Below are positions 10,670 to 21,499 of a stretch of 64,000 nucleotides of DNA, in pieces. The stretch covers positions 23,703,145-23,767,144 of the forward strand of contig NC_083560.1 of NCBI RefSeq assembly GCF_019925205.1. Reading direction: 5' to 3'. The notes beneath the pieces are model-generated. The model had not been told where the DNA came from and ran no database searches. It saw only the letters and a list, made by a program, of their open reading frames with translations. The stretch comes from Metopolophium dirhodum (taxonomy: Eukaryota > Arthropoda > Insecta > Hemiptera > Aphididae). The stretch's first letter is position 1, and every line of letters begins with the position of its first letter. A program made the translations under genes and the position numbers.

Positions 10670-12784
10670 ATGCCTAGAAAATCAAAAATTAACCCTGAAG
10701 AACTATTCAATGTTATACAAAACTATGATATTTGTCATGAAGGTTCCAACGATTTAAAGGGCCCGGCTCAAGAATGTTGGTCTCTAATACAAAAAGATCT
10801 AAATAATGTAATTGACGCAAAATATATTTATCCAATTGTTTTGCAAAACAGATATGGTATAGCGGACAAAATAAATATAAATAACCAAAATTTATTGTCT
10901 AAAATATCTGACTATACCGAAAACAATAATACAAATTATGTTGAAGGATCTTCCGATGAAAGTCAAAATAACTCACAAACATTAGAACATATATCTGAAG
11001 TTTTATATTTCAATTTTACTCTGTTGCCCAAAGAGTGGAAATCTATATACAATCAAGATCCGAAAAGTTTGAAATGCTCAGATTTAAAAAATTGTACGCG
11101 TATGTATTATACATTAGTACCCTATGAATGGACACCTATTATAAATGAACATTTTTTTGAGCAAACCAAACTGGCATGTTGTGTGAAGTACCAACGTGCA
11201 AAAATATATCCTGAAGGTGAACTTTTTTTAAAAATTGATGGAATTTGTAATTTTTGTAAAAGCATTTTTAAAGGTTGCTTAACAAATGAACCTAATGAAG
11301 AGAGTAGGGTTGTTATTCGGTTCACTTTGGAAGGACTTTACTTACAATGTACAACGAGAAACAAAAGACGTATAATTGGAGAGAAAAAAGAACAGTTTTT
11401 AAACAAGATGTTGAAGCAAAATATGTCAGCTGCTTATGTTCAAAGGTCAGAAGCAAGAGAAACGATGGAGTATGGTGATCCAGAACCTAGTCATTTACCA
11501 TCATTAAATGCGTTACGTGTCATGAAGTACAAAGAAAATAAGAAAAATCATTTAAATGAAGACCCAATCTTAGCCGTACTGTTAATGAAGGGTATGTGTC
11601 CTTATAATAATATTATTCTAGATATTGGCTATGGTAGATTGTTTATACATTATTGGGCTGCTCAAGAGGTTAACTCATACAGAAATTATTGCAAAAGTAA
11701 TAAAATACCAACAATCAGTATTGATGCAACGGGAGGTATAGTTAAAAGCATTAATTTATTATCTGGTCGACAAACAGGTCATTTATTTCTATACCAAATC
11801 GCTGTAATGGATTGTATAAAAAAATCTCAATTTGCAGTAGCTCACATGATTTCTGAACGTCATGACAACAATAGTATTGCTCATTGGTTGACTGAATGGG
11901 TAAGAATTGGAATTACTACTCCGAAAGTTGTTGTATTGGATCAATCATTAGCTTTGATGATAGCAGTAGTAAGAACATTCACTCAATATTCTAGTCTTGG
12001 TAAATATATTAACGTTTGCTCATCTCTAATATTGAATGAACTTGGAACTGAGATACCATTATGCATGGTTATAAATGACTTTAACCATGTTATGCACTTA
12101 ATAAGTACTTGGCCTGAAATAAAATCAAGTACTTTTAGAGTAAAAAATTTTTATTTAAGGTCTATTGGGTTGATAATAGTGAGTACAAACTTTATCGATG
12201 TCAAACACCTATTAAAAATGATTTTTACTGTTGCTTTACATGAAACTGAAGGAAATAATATTTATAATCAGCATACACAATGCGAAGAAGCAAAAATGTA
12301 TTTGAAACAACGAATTGCAACCAATACTACTGATTATGATCAGACAATTATAGACATTGACAATCTAAAGGACAATACAAATTTACAAGAAGAGAATTTA
12401 ACAATTAATGATATTGATAATACAATTTTCAATGAAATAAAATGTATTTATGACCTCTGTGTTGAAAGTTCAAATTATGAAACTAATAATACAGGGGATC
12501 GCGATAACATACAGTTTAGTCCAAAAATCGCAAAATATTTATTAGATTTTTGTAAATTGATACCATGTTGGTCAGCCTTAATGGTTCCAATTTTCATGTA
12601 TGGAAATTTTACGGAATCAAGTTGTACGTCAGAAAGTTTGTTTAAAGATTTAAAAACCATTGTATTCAAACACAAGCAATTACCACTTAGACTTGACGAA
12701 TTCTTAAAAATACACATAAATTGTACACTTGGCTCAATGAATATTTTAGCGGATACAACTATACAGGAAAAAGGCATCGAATGA
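10670..12784 (+). CDS. MULE/NOF-type DDE transposase (704 aa frame)
   Basis: A single open frame of 704 codons. An N-terminal region with Cys motifs (CNFC and FKGC around residues 190-202) is followed by the catalytic core. Asp352 lies in an SIDATGG block and Asp424 in a VVLDQSLALM block, the spacing and context of the first two acidic residues of Mutator-like DDE transposases. A third acidic residue should lie further on but I cannot assign it. Family knowledge: such proteins bind the terminal inverted repeats and cut and join DNA in the nucleus. The start ATG follows an AT-rich leader. The frame ends early at a TGA. One extra A in the A5 run at 12768-12772 would explain this, because the shifted frame stays open straight into the next ORF. 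The native protein was therefore probably ~1,100 residues, with a C-terminal protease-like module. The similarity to NOF-FB proteins is from memory. Confidence 0.85.
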   Translation: MPRKSKINPEELFNVIQNYDICHEGSNDLKGPAQECWSLIQKDLNNVIDAKYIYPIVLQNRYGIADKININNQNLLSKISDYTENNNTNYVEGSSDESQNNSQTLEHISEVLYFNFTLLPKEWKSIYNQDPKSLKCSDLKNCTRMYYTLVPYEWTPIINEHFFEQTKLACCVKYQRAKIYPEGELFLKIDGICNFCKSIFKGCLTNEPNEESRVVIRFTLEGLYLQCTTRNKRRIIGEKKEQFLNKMLKQNMSAAYVQRSEARETMEYGDPEPSHLPSLNALRVMKYKENKKNHLNEDPILAVLLMKGMCPYNNIILDIGYGRLFIHYWAAQEVNSYRNYCKSNKIPTISIDATGGIVKSINLLSGRQTGHLFLYQIAVMDCIKKSQFAVAHMISERHDNNSIAHWLTEWVRIGITTPKVVVLDQSLALMIAVVRTFTQYSSLGKYINVCSSLILNELGTEIPLCMVINDFNHVMHLISTWPEIKSSTFRVKNFYLRSIGLIIVSTNFIDVKHLLKMIFTVALHETEGNNIYNQHTQCEEAKMYLKQRIATNTTDYDQTIIDIDNLKDNTNLQEENLTINDIDNTIFNEIKCIYDLCVESSNYETNNTGDRDNIQFSPKIAKYLLDFCKLIPCWSALMVPIFMYGNFTESSCTSESLFKDLKTIVFKHKQLPLRLDEFLKIHINCTLGSMNILADTTIQEKGIE

Positions 12785-12857
12785 TGAAGAAATAAACAGC
12801 ACCAAGAGTTCATCAATAAATACAATTTCGGATGAAAAAAACCAATACCATCCAATC

Positions 12858-13991
12858 TTGAAATTTGCAGTTCAAAATGAAGCCGAGCAAAAAAAATATG
12901 AAAAAGAACTAATATTTTCAAACCATTTTCCAGAAAAAAACTTAATAGACAAATCGTATGATGATCCTACTGCACTTGAGAATTTGAAAGGATTGGGGTA
13001 TCAAGTCGGTAAGAAAAAAAGAAAAGGGACATACCTGGACAAGGATCCTACTATATTATACTATAATGACACCAGCCGTACTAAAAGTAAAGTAATTGGA
13101 CTTCTGAAAAATGGAAGTATTTCAGATTTAAAAAGTATTGAAGTTGATAACAAATTATATTGCATAACAAATACATTCGCATTTGATTGCATATTCCAAA
13201 TAATGTGTAGCTCATATGTCGATAGTGACATATATGCTGAATTACTTAATACCAATAGTTCAGATATACTTTTTAAATTGGTAATTAATGCAGTTAGAGA
13301 TGGCATAACTTCACAAACGTATAAAAAACGAGCATATATTTTAAAGCCAATTATTTCTGAGTATAAACAACTCAATGAAACACCAGTTGGCCTAACTATA
13401 TTAGATTCTGCATGTACAGCCAATCACATGTTTCAGAAGCTATTCGAAAAATATCCATCATATACTGAAGTCAGAGAATGTTTAACTTGTAGTTATAAGC
13501 AAACAAAACTGTCCATAACAATTACAGCAAATTTACCGACAGAAAGTATTAATTTTATGCAAGATGTTTTGAAAAGTAGATTTGAAGAACAGAGAAAATG
13601 TATTCAATGTGCTTCTTTTATACAACCAATATATACTTCTGGTAGCTATATTCTTATTGAACCAGTTACTAACAAACAAGGTCAAAACAAAACTCACTTT
13701 GATTTATCTATTGTCTTAAAAGATATTCCTACTAAAATCAATCTGTTTGATAAGCAGTTCACTCTCAGAGGACTTATAAATTTCATACAACCACCGAAAT
13801 GTTTGAGTATGGATGCCATAGGTCATTATGTATCATACAACTGGAGAGACACGAACAATAGCTGGGAAAGATGTGATGACCTATTAAATTGTATTCGACA
13901 TGTAAGACCATCAACTAAAATCAACTGTCAATTTATAATGTATACTCTCAAAAAACTAGGGTTTTCTATTAAATTTATATTCATAAAATAG
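12858..13991 (+). CDS. USP-like (peptidase C19 fold) module of the transposon
   Basis: The ORF is open upstream to 12786 and, through a one-base shift at 12768-12772, from the transposase, so it was probably the C-terminal part of one protein. With residues counted from the ATG at 12858, four features match ubiquitin-specific proteases in order: a Cys-box-like stretch NTFAFDCIFQ (residues 105-114), two CxxC pairs at 208/211 and 248/251 as in the USP zinc fingers, and a histidine box GHYVSY with His323 followed by an Asp pair at 340/341. In active USPs the third residue of the first motif is the nucleophilic Cys. Here it is Phe107, codon TTC, one base from TGC. The module is therefore either catalytically dead or damaged in this copy. 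Protease-like cargo is known in plant MULEs (ULP1 type), while a USP-type domain is different. It is less likely to be an unrelated fold. Confidence 0.7.
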   Translation: MKFAVQNEAEQKKYEKELIFSNHFPEKNLIDKSYDDPTALENLKGLGYQVGKKKRKGTYLDKDPTILYYNDTSRTKSKVIGLLKNGSISDLKSIEVDNKLYCITNTFAFDCIFQIMCSSYVDSDIYAELLNTNSSDILFKLVINAVRDGITSQTYKKRAYILKPIISEYKQLNETPVGLTILDSACTANHMFQKLFEKYPSYTEVRECLTCSYKQTKLSITITANLPTESINFMQDVLKSRFEEQRKCIQCASFIQPIYTSGSYILIEPVTNKQGQNKTHFDLSIVLKDIPTKINLFDKQFTLRGLINFIQPPKCLSMDAIGHYVSYNWRDTNNSWERCDDLLNCIRHVRPSTKINCQFIMYTLKKLGFSIKFIFIK

Positions 13992-15330
13992 AATTATTTA
14001 TGCATACCAGCATATTAACAATTCTATAATTTTGTGTAAATTATCTGATACATATTATGTGTTTATGTTTTTAATGTTTATAAATACATAATATAATAAT
14101 ATATTAAAATATTAATATAATTTTAACTGTTGTAAATATAGGTACCCTATATATAAAGTTAAATCCTATTTTTTTTAAAACATATGATTATATTATAATA
14201 CATTGTATTATATTTTATAATATATATTGTGATTGTATGATATATTTATGATACTGATGTACGCATATTAAATTATTACCCACTATATTATACATTACTT
14301 TTTTTGGTTGCCTTTTAATAATCTATTTAAAAATTTTTCATTAAGATATGTAAATACATATTATAATATTCTTATTTAAATTATATATTATATTTGTATT
14401 CAATACTTTGATATTTTGGCACACCAATATTAATTTAAACTGTTTGTTTCAATAAAGTGATTGATATTATTTCGCATATGTTTTTGTATACACATTTTTG
14501 TTTTTAACTGATTTAGGTATTTGATTGTATTAAATAGGCACGTGTTTTAGATAATTTTATTACGAAAAGTATAAAAACATAATATTACGTATGTAAACGT
14601 AATTAATATAATGATACTCAATTATTTAAAATTGTCAATGTATTCTATTTTGAGGAGGTTAAAAAAAAACTTTAACGTACAAAATTACACTCCTACAAAA
14701 TAAAAATTTTGAAAATTTGTGAATGGTTTTTGAAAAATGTTGCCATAAATATAATATTTTAGTCGTGATGCAAAAACCTTAACCTTTCGTTCGACTTTAT
14801 AAACTACAAAAAATATAATGAGTACAACGAACTCTTCACAAGCGTTGTATCAGAGTGATACATCACTATATCAGAGTATTAAAAAGCATAGGTATCAAGT
14901 TAAATTTATTATGTTTAAATATATTATTTTTAATATAAACACTGCAATTGACACACAATATGTACAACAATTAGTTAGAAATGTCCTTATCTGGTATGAA
15001 ATTTGGTATAAAATATAATTATTATAAAAATATTATATAGAAATTGGTAATACTTAAGTTTCATTGATTGAGTCGAAATTATTTTTTTAAAGTTCGACAA
15101 CCATGCACTTATAATAAAACACTGTTTTCTAATCCACATCGGTTTGATTTTCCAAAATACATAGAATAGTAAAACTATTTAAAAGTACCACTTGTATCAC
15201 AATTATATCTTTAGTGTTAGGCTGTAAGCCCATTTGTTTAGTCGCAAATATTTTTTTTATTTCCAAAAATGCCGCAAACTTAAAAAATTAAATAATTTTC
15301 TAATCCACGAGTGTATGGGTTTTTCTGGTA
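13992..15330. other. 3' part of the transposon, no further gene
   Basis: This is AT-rich sequence between the second ORF and the right inverted repeat. The short ORF at 14818-15018 has no recognisable feature and simple-sequence character. AATAAA words occur just after the ORF region but no signal can be singled out. Confidence 0.4.
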
Positions 15331-15748
15331 AACTAAATGTTTTACGACTAAAGACCATTGCGGTATAAATGATTATGCGGATAGTTGTAATCAGATTCAC
15401 AAGACAAAATATTTTTTTTTACAATGGAGAGTAGCTGGGATTACATTTCAGCCCCCAACTTTCAAAGTTGGATAACATTGGAAGGGGTTGAGCACAAACG
15501 ACGGGATTAAAAGAACAAACCAGCACAAACGAAGCACAAACGAATGGAGTTAATTTTGTTCTGAAATTCCAAAGTGGGGGCTAAGCATGTCCCCAGCCCC
15601 CCGACTTTGTAAGTTGAATAACTTTGGAAGGGGTTGAGCACAAACGACGGGATTAAAAGCACAAACCAGCACAAACGAAGCACAAACGAATGGAGTTAAT
15701 TTTGTTCCTAAATTCCAAAGTGGGGGGGGGGGTCGGGGACATGGAGCT
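15331..15748 (-). repeat. Right terminal inverted repeat
   Basis: It is the reverse complement of 5381-5797, with both subrepeats and the same CACAAACGA words. Small differences from the left arm (a longer G run at the outer end, one missing base in an AAAAGCACAAA word) are the only changes I noticed. Confidence 0.9.
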
Positions 15749-15757
15749 AGAACGATG

Positions 15758-16640
15758 GTATCTCGGAGACGTGACGGTGCGTACGTTTGAAAAAGTCAGA
15801 GGCCGCTGAAAGAGTGGCATCTAATTTACATAGGGAGATAAATTTGCAGGAGACACATTTTTATTGGGGTAATGAGTTACAAAGTTGAATATTGACTTTA
15901 AGAGGAGATGTTTATATTGTTTTGTTATTTGATCTTTATGGGAGGTACTGGGGGCACATATTGGAGAGTTATATTATTGACAGGAATACATAGATTTGGG
16001 GAATTAAAGGGGGGGCGTTTAAATTGTCCTACTATGAAATTAATAGCAAAAAACATGTGGTTTTTTATGATAGTTTAATTTCTTAGAAAGTTTTGAGTGT
16101 ATGATATAGCGCAAATTAAACATAATCATAACTCACTTACAAACTGAAGTATCGTAAAAGACAAACATACAAACATAGATACAGTTCAAATCATTAAGTT
16201 TAATAATAGGTCAATTCAATTTAATTTTTAAATTAACAAGCTAAACATTAACTGCAAAGCTTCAATTTGGTATGTTACGCACTTGTAAGACGGAGTCATC
16301 AAATGCGTATGTATCTACCGTTCTCTTGAGTGATAAATCATATAACTTGGGAAAGAGATTCTGGACAATGATCATATTAAGCCCGAAAATTTTAAACGAG
16401 CTCAACTTATTTATTTAAATGTATAGGTATGTTATGAACAGGTACTTATTTTTGATTAGGGAAGGATCGGATAAGAAGTTCTAAAAGAAAATTAATTAAT
16501 TAAATTTTAATATGCTGTGGATTTATTTACATAGGTCTGTTATAATAATTCAACACGTTTCCACAACATCCAATACTATGTTTGTTTAGCTACAAGCTTC
16601 ATATTTTATTTTCAATTTTAGTTATATAAAATATAATATT
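15758..16640. other. Flank between transposon and first host gene, with a decayed family B element
   Basis: 15758-15809 continues the interrupted short ORF. Around 16085-16336 the words ATAGGTCAATTC, GTTACGCACTTGTAAGACGGAG and AAATGCG match one arm of the family B foldback MITE, best seen at 57973-58402. The rest should contain the promoter of the downstream gene, but no motif stands out. Confidence 0.5.
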
Positions 16641-17867
16641 ATGATGATTACTGAAATATTAAAAATCGTGTTTGTAGTGTTAATATTATGGTTGGTAATT
16701 AGGTTGTTCATAAGACAAGATGATTCCGAAGGTGTGTCAGCAAAACAGCCCTCAGTGCCAGTAAATTTTCAACGGTTGACAACTTTAGATCAATTAAATC
16801 TGTTACTATACAAGCTGGAAGAGCTTGAACAGCAAAACCTCAGTCCGTGTAAAACAAAACTGATATCAGTGGCTGACCGTCTAAAAAAAATGAACATATT
16901 TCAAATTAAATCTGAACTCTTATACAAAGACGAATTGATGCAATACGAAAGAGCTATCGATTGGATTAAGTCACCAGCTGAGTTCCGCAACAGGTAGGAC
17001 GTATTAATTTACTTTTACATAAATAATAATTGAAAACAGAACAGTAAAACGAGTCACCTTAAGTTAGTCCAGACATTTTGCTAAACGACGTATATGAATT
17101 GAAACCAGTAATGATACTAAGGAATTGGAATTTTTAAAATAAATGGATTATAATTTAAAGGATGGAGAAATGTGGCTTCGGTCATAATATACGTATGGTG
17201 CCAATAATCATACTAAGTAGATAGATATAAAGAGTAGAATAATTTACGTGGATAAAAATTGTAATGAGTGCCTTTTAATAATTATAATCAGTAGTTTTGA
17301 CTAAAACTATAAATATTATAGTCAAGAGGTCCCTTTATTCGTTTTACATCTGGAGAATTGGATTGTTCAACGTCTACTTGTTACAGGTGTGGACCACCAA
17401 ACTTCTTCTCCGCATACTCGCCTATGACAGATGGTGACATACAACGATTAGCAGAATTGACTTTGCCACCAGTTGACATTACTAGAACGCCAGTCGAACC
17501 ATCACGGTGGTCTGTTGCTAGCGGTGAATCGTCACTTCCAGTTGTGGACCAATGGCTGGCAAATGCCGTTTGCTTAATGATGGAATTCTTGGACACGGCA
17601 TTGAACTTCAAAGATATGGTGAGTTCTTGGACCTGCAAAGACCACTTTGCTGAACACGGTGGGTTAATCGAATTCTTGCGCCATGCCATCGTGGTCAGCG
17701 CTGAAGAGGATACGGACGCGGATAAAACGATATTCATATTAGACTTTATGGTACCATCTAGTGTGACCCTAGACCGTATCCCCGAAGTTAATGCCACCGG
17801 GCTTCCGATAAAACCACGGAAGGGATTCTGCTGCGTTCCAGTCAAGTACACGGAGTCGAATGCATAA
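16641..17867 (+). CDS. Unrecognised single-pass membrane protein, two exons (277 aa)
   Basis: Exon 1 is 16641-16993 and exon 2 is 17387-17867. The donor (AACAG|GTAGGA) and acceptor (TTACAG|GTGTGG) join in phase 2 to give 277 residues. Residues ~4-24 are strongly hydrophobic, followed by Arg/Lys, consistent with a signal anchor and a long soluble domain. Residues 45-110 are rich in Leu, Glu and Lys and predicted helical, with a Leu-rich segment LDQLNLLLYKLEELEQQ. The second exon holds a helical part and a GIy/Pro-containing C-terminus with several Cys. I recognise no domain and assign no function. The GC content and codon use are higher than in surrounding DNA, and both exons stay open, which supports a real gene. 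An AATAAA lies at about 18088. It may be a lineage-specific gene. Confidence 0.7.
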
Positions 17868-19993
17868 GATTTATCGTTAAACATTTTAAGCGCACGTTCA
17901 CTAACATCCAAGCAATGTTAACCCCAAGCAGCATTTAATGACATTTTGTGTTCATTTCTAAAAATTAGAGTATCAAAAACATACATGTATGGAATCATAA
18001 TAGGATACCGATGGTCACGAGTTAGGTCTGTAGCATTTCTAAGGTGAACACAAACACGCAATTATTATCATTGTCAAAGCATGGGTTTAATAAATGTTTT
18101 TACTGATTTTTGGATCTCGTCATTACTGAGTGGACTTGAACATTTTTCTTTTGATTTTAATTTAATTGAAATATTATGCACACACCAAACTTTGAAAACT
18201 TTTCACACAGTTTTACAAAATAATTATTTTTTGTTACTTCAACCATTACTACTGTTTTTGGCAGTTACCGCTCTTCACATAGTGTCTCCTCCGCTTAATT
18301 TATTTAATAGAGTGCTTCTCAACTCCTTTTCTGGTCCGTCAACCCACATGGTTCGTTCCACCACAACGTACATTTTTGTATATCGTAGGCTCAGAACCAA
18401 AAGATGCTAAATCGATTTTTTTGAAAATCCACTTTTTAATACATATAGTTTAAAGATCAATTCCCTATAACACAAGCTCATATACAACCTAGTAGGTCTA
18501 TTATTTAAAGATGTATCCAGAACTAAAATGAGACAATCAAATTTACACATTTGTTATTTGATAGCAATCTAAATAACTAAATAGTGTTAAAACCAAAAGG
18601 TTCTATCTACATGATAAAATAAATAAGTGTTAACAAACCAAAAAGTACTACTTATTTATCTTATCTTATTAATTGCATTAACCATACAATAATAATATGA
18701 TGGTACAATATTATTAATTATTATACATATATCAACAAAACGATGATTTATATAAACAATTTGTAAATTATAAATTAAGTGGGTATGGGCGTACTCAGAA
18801 CCAATTTTAGGATGGGAGGGGAGGTTATGAAAATTAAAACTATATGACTATAACGTTTAGATTGCATATTCTGAGAAAACTTCGAGGGGGGTGGTGATTG
18901 AATGTTTAACACACTCCCCAGGTAAGTAATGTATTGTAATAGATATCTATTTATAAATGAAAAGCCAATGCCACATAATTAAATTTTTTTAAGTCTTGAT
19001 AAAAAAATACATTTAATATATTATAACGAAACAGTTCTAATTAAGTGAACAAATTATACGTTCATTCGTATTTTTTTTTTTTATTGATTTTGATAACAGT
19101 ACTGCAATATTGTTATTATATTTATTTATCGATGCAAATCTTGATTTGGCGCATATTTACTGATATCTGAGAGTGGCCACTACCGTATAATGTACATACT
19201 AATTGATAATGTATACAAGGCCTGTACACTTTACACGACCCATCGATGTAATATATTTTTACTGCGTCGTAGCATTGCAACCATTGTGCGATTCTGAAAT
19301 TATTGCACTGATCGAAATTATTTAAATATTTTTTTCCATTTTGTTTGCATTTCTATTTCTTATTTATCATGCCAATTTATTTTTAGTTTCCATAAGTGTT
19401 ACATTAAGATTTTAGCGATTACGATAACAGGCCTGGGCAATCTGAGATGGTCGAACAGACGTTAAGATAAAATACTTCGCTTGGCTATCATATTATGTTC
19501 AAAGTAGGAATCTCAATAAAAATCTAATGTCTTTATTTCTTCAGTTTCCATATTTCACGTTTGTAGTAAATTTTCATTGGGGACTGGTAAATCGGAACTG
19601 GAATTGGCACTAGTTACTTTCATTAAATTGGCATAATTCGCTGTCCACTTGCTTAATTAAATTATATTGTTACTTAGTCACTTAAACAATTCATTACACA
19701 AGTATAAAGCCTCGGTTAATTTTGACGCACGCGTTATATAATCGTCAATACAAAAATCATATTTTTTTTAAATCTTATCAATCACTGGACGCATTTTATT
19801 TACTTCCGTCGATTTATTAAGACATTCCATGGATAAGAAACTTGCAAGTACCGTTCAGAGGTCCGTCAGCCTGGCACCTCGAATTCAAAATGTCGAAGTC
19901 AGACCATATTGAAAAATTAGTAACCAATTCGTAACAATCTGTAACCCCAAAATTAGAATTTGTAACCTAGAAGGGACCATAAAACGGAACGAT
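17868..19993. other. Intergenic, no gene seen
   Basis: It contains the likely 3' end of the upstream gene and AT-rich DNA. The hydrophobic 109-codon ORF at 18081-18410 has no homologous look and I do not call it a gene. Confidence 0.4.
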
Positions 19994-20330
19994 ATGTTGA
20001 TAGACTTATTGTCAAACCGATCGATCGAATTGTTGTCCAACACAGGTAGGTACACCACACATGGATTGAATGGTTTGTCGATAAGTTTATTACAAGAACT
20101 AAAAACAAACAAGCCAGCTGATTTTAAAAACTATTTGCGTAATAATACATTTTATGAGCTACTTAACCTCGTGGGAACACTTATAGAGAATATACTGTAA
20201 TGCGTGACAGTATTTCTGCGGAAGAACGGTTAGTAGCTACGTTAAGAATGTTGGCAACTGAGCGTTGTTGCAAGGCCTTAACATTTGTATGTACCATCTC
20301 AGTCCAAGCTTGAACAATCATGTTTAAGAA
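19994..20330 (+). pseudogene. PIF/Harbinger transposase N-terminal relic
   Basis: The frame from 19994 contains LLQEL...DFKNYLR followed by a YELLNLV block. After a frameshift near 20198 it continues in another frame with MRDSISAEERLVATLR. This order is characteristic of the N-terminal region of Harbinger (ALP1/HARBI1-like) nucleases of insects. The DDE core is missing and stops follow. It is a short dead fragment. Confidence 0.7.
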
Positions 20331-20899
20331 ACGTGTTGGGAAAGTTACAATGTTTTAAGACAAGAATATTTAAAGGTAATATTTTAAGCAGTTAGGTATT
20401 AAAAATAAAAGCAGCAGACTACAATTAAGTGTTTAAACTATTTTTTATAAGTGAGCTACTGGATGTTTTGATAAAGTGAATTACCCACATACTTTTTTAT
20501 GCCAGTCATCAGCGTGTTAAATATATTGCTTATTAATATTATAATTACATTTTGTATTGGTACTACTATGTAATATCAGACTTTAAAATAATTAATTTTA
20601 AATTTATAAAAATTAACAAAAGAAAAAAAACATCAGTCCTTGTACTTTTAGTTTTTAAAATAACAAGTTTTACATATTTAAATTAAATAATTTAATATTC
20701 AAAGTATAACATTCCCAAAACCGTCTTAGACAGTAACGTAGCCAAGGGGGCCGCTAATCGCTGTATATTATTGCGGTGCGGGTCGTTCGGTCGAAGGTCG
20801 GACACCTTCTATAGTATTTATTTTCTGTTTAAATATTTTCTGGGTTTTATATTCTGACTGTTTTGAATTCTGTAATATTAATTTCGGTAATTATACATT

Positions 20900-21480
20900 C
20901 GACAAATATACATTCTAATTTCTAGTGGATCTTTTTCTAGAAAATAATATGAGTGATGGATCCGCTCCGTTACGGCGTCGCGGCGGTCTGTATGAAAATT
21001 AGTTCTGCCAAATACGTCGAATGATTGGTAACACTAACACGCTTGTTCACCGATAAATCAGTTTGACGGGCGGACAGATTGTTTGATGGACGAGAAGAGC
21101 GGAATCCCACCCAAAAACCGCAAAAACCAAACTCGATGTTTCCTCTTCCACATCCTATTCATTTTCGATTTACGTTTGTAAACAACAATATTAATCACTG
21201 TTTTCGATTTTGCGCTATGATTTATTTTTCACGTCCGTCGTGCAGTTTTTGATCTGAACGCGTCCAGTGATGTCGCTCGAGTTCGAGGTTTTCCAGCCCA
21301 TGACAGCCGGCCGCCAACGTGACCACCACCGCAATACGTTTTCCGACGTTTTCGTGTGAGCTGCCGTTCACCACCGGACGATGGTCAACGGGGGTGCCAG
21401 TCGACCGACTGAATTTGAAACGTAATATTTTCACGTTTGGTTATTCTATCTGTTTAAAACTCACTTGCCAATCGACGAGA
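20900..21480 (+). promoter_or_regulatory. CpG-rich block, candidate promoter or 5' exon of the ZMYND11-like gene
   Basis: Against the AT-rich background, 20940-21480 is rich in CG dinucleotides (TTACGGCGTCGCGGCGG, GACAGCCGGCCGCCAACG). Such blocks often mark promoters and first exons in insect genomes. It lies 1.8 kb upstream of the first coding exon at 23261 on the same strand. The ORFs on either strand look like chance products of GC content. No transcript evidence is available. Confidence 0.35.
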
Positions 21481-21499
21481 TTTCGCACGATGAAAGAAC

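Larger units (their letters stand above)
5381..15748 (+). mobile_element. 10,368-bp foldback/Mutator-like transposon with 9-bp TSD
   Basis: The two ends are inverted copies: AGCTCCATGTCCCCGAC at the left and GTCGGGGACATGGAGCT at the right. They are flanked by the identical direct 9-mer AGAACGATG at 5372-5380 and 15749-15757. Long terminal inverted repeats of ~417 bp, a 9-bp duplication and a DDE transposase gene inside (10670-12784) fit the MULE superfamily, in the foldback style of Drosophila FB/NOF. The coding strand is plus. The cargo includes a USP-like module (12786-13991). The left internal part holds two further repeats, a family A copy (7586-8946) and a 1.2-kb palindrome (8977-10189), which inflate the element. 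The intact duplication and near-identical arms suggest fairly recent insertion. The frameshift between the two ORFs suggests this copy no longer makes the full protein. Confidence 0.9.

Noticed and set aside
5381..15748. Polinton or virus-like origin for the 10.4-kb element
   Set aside because: There is no polymerase, integrase, ATPase or capsid frame. The DDE transposase, inverted arms and 9-bp duplication fit a MULE.
17381..17911. 176-codon minus-strand ORF
   Set aside because: It overlaps exon 2 of the plus-strand gene. The plus strand has proper splice signals and joins exon 1 in frame, so this is its shadow.
18081..18410. 109-codon hydrophobic ORF
   Set aside because: No domain, no splice context, and T-rich composition favours chance hydrophobic codons.
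20740..20760. GTAACGTAGCCAAGGGGG as another end of the CAGTGCCGTAGCC element
   Set aside because: Only a partial match, and no partner end could be found.
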